A stretch of 14,718 nt of DNA from CAZMFZ01 sp964565665 (GTDB taxonomy: Bacteria > Bacteroidota > Bacteroidia > Cytophagales > UBA9547), in assembly GCA_964565665.1 (NCBI GenBank), contig CAZMFZ010000096.1, positions 1 to 14,718 of the forward strand, in the 5' to 3' direction. Position numbers and translations under genes: made by a program. The notes beneath the pieces were generated by a model. That model saw only the letters and a program-made list of their open reading frames with translations. It did not search any database and had not been told where the DNA came from. Below, in pieces: positions 1 through 8,461 of this stretch (position 1 is the stretch's first letter; each line of letters begins with the position of its first letter).

Positions 1-3000
1 GAGAAGATTGCCGTGAAATATTAAATCGATATATAGAAAAATTAGGCATGTCGCTGTTGGGGTATCGCATAGTGCCAAGCGAGCCATTAATTGCCGACAT
101 TGGCCCTACGGCTGTTTCTGCCGAACCTAAAATGGAGCAGGTTTTCATCAAATGTCACGATGATATGACTGATGCTGACGAATTTGAACGCAAACTCTTT
201 ATACTTAGAAATTATGTAACTAGGCTCGTGAAAGAGTCTGTTCAAAAAGCGACCAATGATTTTTACATCGCTACCATGTCGTACAAGACATTGGTATATA
301 AAGGGCAATTGACTACCAATCAGGTAGAACCTTATTTTCCTGATTTACAAAATCCAGATTTTGCATCCGCATTCGCAGTGGTGCATTCTCGCTTTTCTAC
401 TAATACATTCCCATCGTGGAAATTGGCTCAGCCTTTCCGCTATATTGCTCACAATGGTGAAATAAATACAGTACGTGGCAATGTGAACTGGATAAAAGCC
501 AACGAACCTGTAATGGAATCGTTGCTTTTTAGCAAGGAAGAGATGGAGATGATAATGCCTATCTGTGATATTGATGCTTCAGATTCTGCAAATCTAGATA
601 ATGTAGTAGAACTATTGACTTTGAATGGTCGCTCTTTGCCACACGTAATGATGATGCTCATTCCTGAAGCTTGGGATGGAAACGAACAAATGGACGATGA
701 TAAAAAGTCGTTCTACGAATACCATGCTTCCATTATGGAGCCTTGGGATGGCCCTGCATCCATTTCATTTACTGATGGAAAAATTGTAGGTGCTACACTT
801 GATAGAAATGGACTTCGTCCTTCACGCTATACTTTATTAGATGATGATACTTTAATAATGGCCTCTGAAGCAGGTGTAATTGAGGTAGATCCATCGAAAG
901 TAGTTGCCAAAGGTCGTTTGCAACCCGGCAGAATGTTTGTTGCCGATTTGGAACAAGGCCGCATTATTTCTGATGAAGAATTAAAGAAAGACATTTGCTC
1001 TCGCAATCCTTACAGAGAATGGTTGAATAAATATAAAATTGATTTGAGAGAATTGCCATCTGCTCATCGCACCTATTTGCCTTTAGAAGGCGACTTGTTG
1101 ATGAAAAAGCAATTGGCATTTGGCTATACCAGCGAAGATTTACGTATGGTAATTGCTCCAATGGCCGAAGATGGCAAAGAACCTGTCGGCTCAATGGGGC
1201 AAGATACGCCTTTGGCTATCCTTTCAGACCAAGCCCAGCATTTGTCAAGCTATTTCAAACAATTATTTGCCCAGGTTACCAATCCCCCCATTGACCCCAT
1301 TCGCGAACGCATGGTAATGTCGCTGGTGAGCTATATTGGTGGGGTTTCTAATTTATTGGAAGAATCGCCACAGCATTGCCATATTGTGGCTTTGAAACAA
1401 CCTGTATTGACCAATAAAGATTTGGAAAGGTTGCGATATATCGATCATGCACATTTTCAAACCAAGACCATTCCTATTGTTTTTTACAGCCAAGATTATA
1501 AAAAAGGGGGTTTAGAGAAATCGCTTGACCGCATTTGCCAATACGCTGCCGATGCAGTAGAAGATGGCTACGAAATTATATTACTTTCAGATCGTGGTAT
1601 TGATAGCGACCATGCCCCTATTCCGTCATTGTTGGCCACTGCAGCTGTTCATCATCATTTGATTCGCAAAGGCTTACGCTCTAAAGTTGGCTTGATAGTA
1701 GAGGCTGGCGATGTGTGGGAAACTCATCATTTCGCAACTTTAATTGGTTTTGGAGCTTCGGCAGTAAATCCTTATCTGGCATTTGAAACCATCAATGGTT
1801 TGAAAGTAGATGAAATAATAAAATCTGATTTGACAGAGGATAAAATGCAATACAATTTCACAAAAGCTGTGGGAGATGGATTGCTGAAAATCATGTCGAA
1901 AATGGGAATTTCTACTTTGCAATCTTATACCGGTGCTCAAATATTCGAGGCTCTAGGTTTGAACAAAAGAGTAACGGAAAAATATTTCACAGGTACTGTA
2001 TCAAGAATTGGAGGTTTAGATATGGACGGAATAGCCAAAGAAGCTATTTTGAAACACTCTCTTGCATTCCCTGAAAAAGAAATCCCGAATCCAAAATTGG
2101 AAGTGGGTGGCTATTACCAATGGAAACGCAGAGGCGAAGCCCATTTATTCAATCCTGATTCTATACATTTATTGCAATTATCTACCAAAAAAGGCGATTA
2201 CAATATATTTAAGAAATACACAAAAGTAATCAACGACCAAAATAAAAAGGCCGTTACGCTACGTAGCTTGCTTCGTTTCAAACAAGGAAAATCGGTGCCA
2301 ATCGAAGAAGTAGAATCTGTAGAAACAATTATGAAACGCTTTGCTACAGGAGCCATGTCTTTCGGTTCTATTTCACACGAAGCACATTCTACCTTAGCTG
2401 TTGCAATGAATAGAATTGGCGGGAAAAGTAATACTGGCGAAGGTGGAGAAGATGAAATGAGATTTACCACCTTGCCCAATGGCGACTCTATGCGATCGGC
2501 TATCAAACAAGTAGCTTCGGCTCGTTTTGGAGTTACAGCAATGTATTTAACCAATGCTGATGAATTGCAAATAAAAATGGCTCAGGGTGCAAAACCAGGA
2601 GAAGGCGGGCAATTACCTGGTCATAAAGTAGATGATTGGATAGGCAGAGTGCGCCATGCCACACCCGGTGTTGGGCTAATTTCTCCACCACCGCACCACG
2701 ATATTTACTCGATTGAGGATTTAGCTCAGCTAATTTCCGATCTGAAAAATGCCAATAGAGATGCCAGAATCAGTGTTAAGCTGGTTTCTGAGGCTGGTGT
2801 TGGTACAATTGCGGCTGGAGTTGCTAAAGCAAAATCTGACCATATTTTGATAGCAGGGCACGATGGAGGCACAGGTGCATCGCCTATCAGTTCTATTCGC
2901 CATGCCGGATTGCCATGGGAATTGGGCTTAGCAGAAGCACATCAAACATTGGTGAAAAATAAATTGCGCAGCCGTGTGTATGTGCAAGCTGACGGACAAA

Positions 3001-4235
3001 TGCGTACTGGAAAAGACATCGCCATTGCAACTTTATTAGGTGCAGAAGAATGGGGTGTAGCAACAGCCGCTTTGGTTGTAGAAGGCTGTATAATGATGCG
3101 TAAATGCCATTTGAATACTTGCCCAGTTGGCGTGGCTACACAAGATGTAGAACTTAGAAAACGCTTTACAGGTAACCCTGACCATGTGGTAAATTTCTTT
3201 AATTTCTTGGCTCAAGATTTGAGAGAGGTGATGGCTGAATTAGGATTCAGAACTATCAATGAAATGGTAGGCCGCAGCGATATGCTCGAAATGAGACCTG
3301 ATATTGACCATTGGAAATATAAACACGTAGATTTGTCGGCCGTGCTTTATAAACAAGAAGACGGAGCCGAAGCAGGTTTGTATCGCACAGAAATACAAGA
3401 TCATGGCATCAAAGACCAAATAGATTGGAAATTTCTAGAGGCTGCCAAATCGGCTTTAGCAAATGGTACAAAGATAAAAGCTGAATTTGCTGTTCAAAAC
3501 ACCGATCGTACGATGGGAACCATCTTATCTAACGAAATAACAAAGAAATATAAAGCCGTAGGCCTGCCCAAGGATACCATTCATTTGAAACTGAAAGGAT
3601 CGGCTGGACAAAGCTTGGGTGCTTTCAATTGCTCTGGAATAACTTTAGAATTGGAAGGCGAAGCCAATGATTATTTTGGAAAAGGTCTATCTGGAGCACA
3701 ATTGATATTGTATCCTGATAAAAAAGCAAAATTCAACCCAAGTACAAACATTATTGTAGGCAATGTTGCATTCTACGGGGCTACTTCAGGCGAAGCATAT
3801 ATCAGAGGCATGGCAGGAGAAAGATTTTGCGTGCGAAATTCCGGAGCCACAGCAGTGGTAGAAGGTGTTGGCGACCATGGTTGTGAATACATGACGGGTG
3901 GAAATGCTATTATTTTAGGTGAAACTGGAAGAAACTTTGCGGCTGGAATGAGCGGTGGCATCGCCTATATTTACGACCCAAAAGCCAATTTTGCAGCTAA
4001 GTGTAATATGGAAATGGTGTCGCTAGATTCCGTTGATGATGAAGACAAATCATTGCTAAAACGCTTGATTCAAAATCATTTCGATTTTACAGGTTCTGAT
4101 GTTGCTGAAAATATTCTCATCAATTGGAATTTGGAATTAGCCAATTTCGTGAAAGTATTTCCAAAAGATTATAAGGCAGTTCTTGCGAAACGTAAGGTGG
4201 CTAAGGTTTCTGATAAGGAAATCCAATTGGTATGA
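1..4235 (+). CDS. gltB: Glutamate synthase (NADPH) large subunit, 5' truncated by window edge
   Basis: Large (alpha) subunit of GOGAT. It releases ammonia from glutamine, channels it to the FMN site and reductively aminates 2-oxoglutarate to glutamate with electrons from GltD. The reading frame is open from base 3 with no stop, and the residues before the ATG at 48 already match GltB, so that ATG is internal. By comparison with family members of about 1500 residues, roughly 140 N-terminal residues, including the catalytic Cys of the class II glutaminase, lie outside the window. Visible, counted from the ATG at 48: the end of the glutaminase domain (HSRFSTNT near residue 113, then AHNGEIN), the central domain, the FMN-binding synthase domain (GEGGED, then QGAKPGEGGQLPG), the three-cysteine 3Fe-4S motif C-x5-C-x4-C (CIMMRKCHLNTC), and the C-terminal GXGXG beta-helix domain (GEANDYFGKGLSG, MAGERFCVRNSGA). 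The gene ends in TGA. gltD follows 133 bases downstream. No frameshift is seen. Confidence 0.97.
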   Translation, partial: EDCREILNRYIEKLGMSLLGYRIVPSEPLIADIGPTAVSAEPKMEQVFIKCHDDMTDADEFERKLFILRNYVTRLVKESVQKATNDFYIATMSYKTLVYKGQLTTNQVEPYFPDLQNPDFASAFAVVHSRFSTNTFPSWKLAQPFRYIAHNGEINTVRGNVNWIKANEPVMESLLFSKEEMEMIMPICDIDASDSANLDNVVELLTLNGRSLPHVMMMLIPEAWDGNEQMDDDKKSFYEYHASIMEPWDGPASISFTDGKIVGATLDRNGLRPSRYTLLDDDTLIMASEAGVIEVDPSKVVAKGRLQPGRMFVADLEQGRIISDEELKKDICSRNPYREWLNKYKIDLRELPSAHRTYLPLEGDLLMKKQLAFGYTSEDLRMVIAPMAEDGKEPVGSMGQDTPLAILSDQAQHLSSYFKQLFAQVTNPPIDPIRERMVMSLVSYIGGVSNLLEESPQHCHIVALKQPVLTNKDLERLRYIDHAHFQTKTIPIVFYSQDYKKGGLEKSLDRICQYAADAVEDGYEIILLSDRGIDSDHAPIPSLLATAAVHHHLIRKGLRSKVGLIVEAGDVWETHHFATLIGFGASAVNPYLAFETINGLKVDEIIKSDLTEDKMQYNFTKAVGDGLLKIMSKMGISTLQSYTGAQIFEALGLNKRVTEKYFTGTVSRIGGLDMDGIAKEAILKHSLAFPEKEIPNPKLEVGGYYQWKRRGEAHLFNPDSIHLLQLSTKKGDYNIFKKYTKVINDQNKKAVTLRSLLRFKQGKSVPIEEVESVETIMKRFATGAMSFGSISHEAHSTLAVAMNRIGGKSNTGEGGEDEMRFTTLPNGDSMRSAIKQVASARFGVTAMYLTNADELQIKMAQGAKPGEGGQLPGHKVDDWIGRVRHATPGVGLISPPPHHDIYSIEDLAQLISDLKNANRDARISVKLVSEAGVGTIAAGVAKAKSDHILIAGHDGGTGASPISSIRHAGLPWELGLAEAHQTLVKNKLRSRVYVQADGQMRTGKDIAIATLLGAEEWGVATAALVVEGCIMMRKCHLNTCPVGVATQDVELRKRFTGNPDHVVNFFNFLAQDLREVMAELGFRTINEMVGRSDMLEMRPDIDHWKYKHVDLSAVLYKQEDGAEAGLYRTEIQDHGIKDQIDWKFLEAAKSALANGTKIKAEFAVQNTDRTMGTILSNEITKKYKAVGLPKDTIHLKLKGSAGQSLGAFNCSGITLELEGEANDYFGKGLSGAQLILYPDKKAKFNPSTNIIVGNVAFYGATSGEAYIRGMAGERFCVRNSGATAVVEGVGDHGCEYMTGGNAIILGETGRNFAAGMSGGIAYIYDPKANFAAKCNMEMVSLDSVDDEDKSLLKRLIQNHFDFTGSDVAENILINWNLELANFVKVFPKDYKAVLAKRKVAKVSDKEIQLV

Positions 4236-4245
4236 CTTCGACTTT

Positions 4246-4311
4246 AATAAAGAAATATCAGACGTTACAGGATTAACAATTCAACAAATTGAAAAATTGG
4301 GAAGTAGATAA
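4246..4311 (+). pseudogene. Possible C-terminal remnant of an Rpn/PD-(D/E)XK nuclease (putative transposase) gene
   Basis: The gltB-gltD spacer contains a short open stretch reading NKEISDVTGLTIQQIEKLGS and one further Arg before TAA at 4309-4311. The pattern 'I..vTGLsi.eIekL' just before a stop is the usual tail of Rpn-family recombination-promoting nuclease/putative transposase proteins, which are abundant in Bacteroidota. The frame continues upstream into the end of gltB without any sign of the nuclease core, so only the last 20 or so codons survive. What is seen is the peptide; the family link comes from memory of the motif, and the remnant interpretation is inference. A chance resemblance is possible because the match is short. 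Confidence 0.45.
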
Positions 4312-4368
4312 TTGCTGTCTCTTCCCCCCCAAATTAATTTTAATAAACCCCAAATCAGAATTTAAAAG

Positions 4369-5835
4369 ATGGGAAAACCTACAGGTTTCATGGAGTTCAC
4401 TAGAGAACTTCCTAAAAAAGCAGACCCTAAAGAAAGAGTAAAAGCATATAAAGAATTCGTATCGGATTGGAGTGATGAGCAATCAAATGAACAATCGGCT
4501 CGTTGCATGAATTGCGGTATTCCATTTTGCCATAGTGGCTGCCCGCTCGGCAATATTATTCCTGAGTTCAACGATGCTGTATATCAGAAAAACTGGGATT
4601 TAGCTTATAGTATATTAACATCTACTAATAATTTCCCTGAATTTACAGGTAGAATTTGCCCAGCTCCCTGCGAATCGTCATGTGTGCTTGGCATAAATAG
4701 CCCCCCAGTTGCCATTGAGCAAATAGAAAAAACTATAATTGAGAATGCCTATAAAAATGGGTTGGTAGTGCCTCGTATTCCATCTGAACGAACAGGTAAA
4801 AAAATAGCCGTAATTGGTTCGGGCCCAGCCGGAATGGCCACTGCTGCTCAATTGAATTATGCAGGGCATTGGGTAACAGTATTTGAAAGAGACGATGCTG
4901 TTGGTGGATTGTTACGCTATGGAATTCCCGATTTTAAATTAGAAAAAGCGGTAGTAGAACGTAGGGTAACAGTGTTGGAAGCCGAAGGTGTAACATTTAA
5001 AACCAATGCAAACGTAGGCGTAAATGTAAAAGTGAGCGACCTAAAATTTGAATTTGATGTAATTGTACTTACTGGTGGCTCTACCATTCCTAGAGATGTA
5101 ACTATTCCGGGTAGAAACTTAAAAGGAGTTCATTTTGCCATGGAATTTTTGCCCCAGCAAAATCGCAGAGTAAGCGGGTACCCTATTTTGAAGGAAGAAA
5201 TATTGGCAAAAGGCAAAAATGTGTTTGTGATTGGTGGTGGCGACACAGGTTCTGATTGTGTTGGCACTTCTATTCGCCATGGAGCTAAATCTGTTACGCA
5301 AATAGAGTTACTTACTAGGCCACCGGAAGGTAAAAATGAAAATACTCCTTGGCCAAACTGGCCTATGATTTTGCGTACTTCCAGCTCGCACGAAGAAGGC
5401 TGCGAACGCCAATGGGCTTTGAATACCAAAGAATTTATAGGTGACGATAAAGGCAATTTGGCTGCAGTGAAGATTGTGGAAGTGGACTGGCAAATGGAGG
5501 CAGGAAGACCTAAAATGACTGAGAAACCTGGTTCTGAAAAAACTATTCCTTGCGAATTGGTATTGATAGCCGCAGGATTTTTACACCCACAACAAGAGGG
5601 AATGCTCAATGAATTGGGAGTCGAATTTGATGAAAGAGGCAATGTAAAGACTACTAATTACCAAACTTCCGAACAAAATGTATTTGCCGCAGGCGATATG
5701 CGCAGAGGACAATCTTTAGTGGTATGGGCAATTTCAGAAGGTAGGGAGTGTGCCAGAGCGGTAGATGAATTTCTGATGGGCGAATCGATGCTTGAAGCTA
5801 AAGACCAAGGCATTTTGGCTTTGATGGAAGATTAG
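4369..5835 (+). CDS. gltD: Glutamate synthase (NADPH) small subunit
   Basis: Beta subunit of GOGAT: an FAD/NADPH oxidoreductase that takes electrons from NADPH and passes them through Fe-S clusters to the FMN of GltB. It has 488 residues, normal for the family. The N-terminal ferredoxin-like domain has two cysteine groups, C46/C49/C54/C58 (RCMNCGIPFCHSGC) and C97/C101/C105 (ICPAPCESSC), which fit the two 4Fe-4S sites. An FAD Rossmann motif GSGPAG lies at 150-155, followed by GGLLRYGIP at 179-187. An NADPH-binding motif GGGDTGSD lies at 289-296, and the C-terminal FAD contact AAGDMRRGQS is at 440-449. The ATG at 4369 gives the standard MGKPTGFMEF-type N-terminus, with only an A-rich AAAAG ahead of it rather than a strong ribosome site. 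It is co-directional with gltB and presumably co-transcribed with it. A strong hairpin follows the stop. Confidence 0.97.
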   Translation: MGKPTGFMEFTRELPKKADPKERVKAYKEFVSDWSDEQSNEQSARCMNCGIPFCHSGCPLGNIIPEFNDAVYQKNWDLAYSILTSTNNFPEFTGRICPAPCESSCVLGINSPPVAIEQIEKTIIENAYKNGLVVPRIPSERTGKKIAVIGSGPAGMATAAQLNYAGHWVTVFERDDAVGGLLRYGIPDFKLEKAVVERRVTVLEAEGVTFKTNANVGVNVKVSDLKFEFDVIVLTGGSTIPRDVTIPGRNLKGVHFAMEFLPQQNRRVSGYPILKEEILAKGKNVFVIGGGDTGSDCVGTSIRHGAKSVTQIELLTRPPEGKNENTPWPNWPMILRTSSSHEEGCERQWALNTKEFIGDDKGNLAAVKIVEVDWQMEAGRPKMTEKPGSEKTIPCELVLIAAGFLHPQQEGMLNELGVEFDERGNVKTTNYQTSEQNVFAAGDMRRGQSLVVWAISEGRECARAVDEFLMGESMLEAKDQGILALMED

Positions 5836-5857
5836 GATTCGTATATTATATAGACAG

Positions 5858-5891
5858 AAAGGCCGGAAAAAATATTTTTTCCGGCCTTTTT
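5858..5891. terminator. Bidirectional intrinsic terminator between gltD and the histidine kinase gene
   Basis: A perfect inverted repeat: the left arm AAAGGCCGGAAAAAA is at 5858-5872, the loop TA at 5873-5874, and the right arm TTTTTTCCGGCCTTT at 5875-5889, followed by two more T. The left arm starts with A's and the right arm ends with T's, so the transcript has a U-tract after the hairpin in either direction. It sits 22 bases past the gltD stop and 2 bases past the stop of the convergent kinase gene, so it can serve both. Confidence 0.9.
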
Positions 5892-5893
5892 CA

Positions 5894-7243
5894 TTAATTC
5901 AGATATTTATAAGGTAATGTAAAAATAAATTTTGAGCCTAGCCCTACTTCGCTTTCTACGCGAATTTTACCATGGTTTTTTTCAACAAACTCTTTACAAA
6001 GTTTCAAGCCCAAGCCTGTCCCTTCCTCTTTGTTGGTACCCTTGGTAATATGCCTAAAATCTATTGAAAATATTTTATCTGCTATTTCCTTGGGCATACC
6101 TACGCCACTATCTACCACCATTACTTCTATATAATCGCTGTGCTTGGTAGAGGAAATCTCAATTTTACCGCCTTTATTGGTAAATTTCAAAGCATTGTAT
6201 ATCAGATTTCTGATTACTGTGGCTATCATGTTTTGATCTGCAAATACAATGGTGCCGGGAGCAATTTGATTGAAAATACCAATAAATTTTTGCTCTGCAT
6301 GAACGCCCAAATTTTGTATCACATCTTCCGATAGCTTTCGCAGATCTATTGATTCAGGTTGAAAATCAATCTTATTCATTTGCAAACGCGACCATTTCAG
6401 CAAGTTATCTAATAGCGAACTCAAATTATTAGCCGAAGATTCAATAAGGCGTGCTATTTTTTCAGGGTCGATTGTTTTGTTTGCAGGCTGGTAAAGCAAT
6501 TGGGCCATTAGCACAATATTTTTAACCGGACCACGCAAATCGTGGCTTATTATGGAAAAAAACTTATTTTTATTTTCATTGAGTTCTAGTAAATCGTATT
6601 CGATTTTTCGATGCGTTTTGAGGTATTGCCATAAAAAAATAAACACTAGAGAGGTAAGCACCACTGCTGCAAAGGCAACTATGGCTAAGTTTAAATGTGT
6701 GCTATATAGAGTTTCTACCACATTAATGTGGCCTTTGGAAAGCAATAACTTTTGGTTTCGATTTATCTCATCTATTTTATTTCTAATTTCCTTTTTCAGT
6801 TTCGCTTCGAGAACATTGAAATTTTGCCCCAGAATAGTATTTACAGAATTTGAAGTAGTAGCTATTTTTTGTCTACCAGTATTTATTCTAAGTTTGATTA
6901 GCTCTGTTAGAGGCAGAAAGTAAGTGGAGTCTATCGTTCCTGTTGTTAGCTTTTTGTGGATTTTTTCAATCTCATAAAGCAATAGTTTGTCATCGGTATT
7001 TAGGGTAGCCAATACATCGTTGTGATGGGTAAGTTCGTAACTCTGATAGCTTTTTTCTAAATTATTTACCAGATAGCTTATTTTATCTAAGTCATTTATT
7101 AAATTATTTGCCTCTTCTACTGCCTTAAAGTCGGAAAATAAATTTTCTTCCGATTTATAAGTATAATAAATTGATCCTCCTAAAATTAATAGAGATGATG
7201 TAAAGCCAACAAGCAGAAGATACAGGGTGGAATTGAGCTTCAT
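5894..7243 (-). CDS. Membrane-bound sensor histidine kinase (orphan)
   Basis: Two-component sensor kinase in the inner membrane; the signal is unknown. Residues here count from the ATG at 7243 (449 aa). A TTG two codons upstream (7249) is possible but less likely. A first transmembrane helix spans about residues 6-27. A helical extracytoplasmic sensor region of about 155 residues, resembling CHASE3/four-helix-bundle sensors, runs to a second helix at about 184-206. The HisKA dimerisation domain follows with the phospho-acceptor in FFSIISHDLRGP (His near 234). The HATPase domain has an N-box (NLIYNALKF, Asn 346 and 350), G1 (DSGVGMP, from 378) and G2 (EGTGLGL, to 413). There is no receiver domain or adjacent response regulator, so it is an orphan in this window. 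It lies downstream of the alpha/beta hydrolase gene across a 146-base gap and shares the 5858-5891 terminator with gltD. I see no clear promoter. Confidence 0.92.
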   Translation of the reverse strand: MKLNSTLYLLLVGFTSSLLILGGSIYYTYKSEENLFSDFKAVEEANNLINDLDKISYLVNNLEKSYQSYELTHHNDVLATLNTDDKLLLYEIEKIHKKLTTGTIDSTYFLPLTELIKLRINTGRQKIATTSNSVNTILGQNFNVLEAKLKKEIRNKIDEINRNQKLLLSKGHINVVETLYSTHLNLAIVAFAAVVLTSLVFIFLWQYLKTHRKIEYDLLELNENKNKFFSIISHDLRGPVKNIVLMAQLLYQPANKTIDPEKIARLIESSANNLSSLLDNLLKWSRLQMNKIDFQPESIDLRKLSEDVIQNLGVHAEQKFIGIFNQIAPGTIVFADQNMIATVIRNLIYNALKFTNKGGKIEISSTKHSDYIEVMVVDSGVGMPKEIADKIFSIDFRHITKGTNKEEGTGLGLKLCKEFVEKNHGKIRVESEVGLGSKFIFTLPYKYLN

Positions 7244-7389
7244 TTGCAAAAACGGAAAGCCATATATTTGATAACCTGATATAAGTAATCTTGTTTTTAA
7301 TTTAACTAAATATAGCTGTTCTGTTAATGCTGTGGTCGACTAATCGATAAAACACCATTTATAAGCATTAAACCTTATGATAATATAGA

Positions 7390-8370
7390 TTACTTGGTAA
7401 TTTTCATAAAATCAAAAATTGCATTGTAAACTCCCTCCACATCATTACTTTTAATGGGCGAACCCATTACGTGATCGCCTACATTAGGCATGGCCCTTAA
7501 TACTTTTAGATTTTCAGGTGTAGCAAGCTTGCTGTGCATTTTTATAATGGCTGATGTTTTAACCACATTATCTTGGTGGGCTTCATCTTTATAATAATAA
7601 AGATTCAGAGTTGGTACTTTTACTTTTCGGTAGGTAGATTCGTTCATGGTCGATTCTAAAAGCTCTTCTAACTCAACGGCCGATTCGAGTCTGTATTTGG
7701 TATACCAATATTTTTGAAATGCGACCGATTGTCCTTCAATAATATTGTCTGTTCCATTTTTAACCATTCGGGCAATTTGCAATCCCCAAGGGTTGTTTAC
7801 TACAAAAGCAGTAGGGTCATTTATCTCAATATTGGGCGACATATTTATAATCGATTTCACAATTGGGTATTTAGAGGCTAATAATAAATTGAGAGTTCCT
7901 CCTGTAGATGTACCCATCAATATCACCGAATCGCCCAAACTCATACCAATTGCCAATGCTTCTTTTGCCGATTGCCAAAGTCTGTCGCAGGTAAAATCTA
8001 CCATAATATCGGCAGTATCTAAGCCGTGGTAAGCAAGGCGAGAAAGATACAAATTGCATCCAAATGCTTTGGCAATTCTTCTATGCACCGGATTTGCCTC
8101 TTCTTGACTAGCTGAAAATCCATGCAAATACACAATGGCATATTTGGTTTTCCTCTTTGCCGAATCGTTTGCCCACACGATTCGAGCCTGATTGTCTGGC
8201 TTTATGGGATGCTTGGCTTCATTTGCTGTTATTTCTTTTTCTAGAAGAATTAAATCTTGGCTCACGGTTGGTAGCGTTTCATCTAGTGTTGGTGATTTGG
8301 GAGCAGGCCCAAGAAAATATAAAGTCGATAGGCAGAGAACAACGAAAATGGTGCGGAGAAGAAGTTTCAT
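7390..8370 (-). CDS. Membrane-anchored or exported alpha/beta hydrolase
   Basis: Serine hydrolase of the alpha/beta fold, 326 residues; the substrate is unknown (esterase, lipase or S33-like peptidase are all possible). The N-terminus (MKLLLRTIFVVLCLSTLYFL) is a signal peptide or membrane anchor. It lacks a convincing lipobox, so a lipoprotein is unlikely. The oxyanion-hole HG is at 83-84 (YLHGFS). The nucleophile elbow is GTSTGG with Ser155 in place of the commoner GHSxGG. The likely acid is Asp262 (YYKDE) and the likely base His300 (VGDHVM), both in the expected order and spacing, so the triad looks complete. The ATG at 8370 places the hydrophobic segment at the very start, which supports this choice. 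The gene lies 91 bases after the FMN-binding protein gene in the same direction, so co-transcription is possible, but no functional link is evident. Confidence 0.88.
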   Translation of the reverse strand: MKLLLRTIFVVLCLSTLYFLGPAPKSPTLDETLPTVSQDLILLEKEITANEAKHPIKPDNQARIVWANDSAKRKTKYAIVYLHGFSASQEEANPVHRRIAKAFGCNLYLSRLAYHGLDTADIMVDFTCDRLWQSAKEALAIGMSLGDSVILMGTSTGGTLNLLLASKYPIVKSIINMSPNIEINDPTAFVVNNPWGLQIARMVKNGTDNIIEGQSVAFQKYWYTKYRLESAVELEELLESTMNESTYRKVKVPTLNLYYYKDEAHQDNVVKTSAIIKMHSKLATPENLKVLRAMPNVGDHVMGSPIKSNDVEGVYNAIFDFMKITK

Positions 8371-8461
8371 GGGTTAGCAATTGATTTTACGAAATGATTT
8401 AAATTAGTATAATTTGTAAAACATTAAATATTTAAGGAAATTAAGGACTAACTATATTGAT

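Noticed and set aside
48..50. ATG at 48 as the start of gltB
   Set aside because: The frame is open upstream to base 3 and the extra residues continue the glutaminase domain, so this Met is internal and the gene is truncated by the window edge.
5130..5642. 170-residue frame on the - strand opposite gltD
   Set aside because: It lies wholly inside a strongly conserved gene and its translation shows no domain pattern; it is a shadow of gltD.
7244..7249. TTG start for the histidine kinase, giving two extra residues
   Set aside because: An ATG two codons downstream gives the same protein with a better start codon, and nothing upstream supports the TTG.
7325..7380. Weak inverted repeats (AATGCT...AGCATT; ATAAG...CTTAT) between the hydrolase and kinase genes
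   Set aside because: The stems are only 5-6 bases, one has a long loop, and no T-tract follows, so a terminator or attenuator is not supported.
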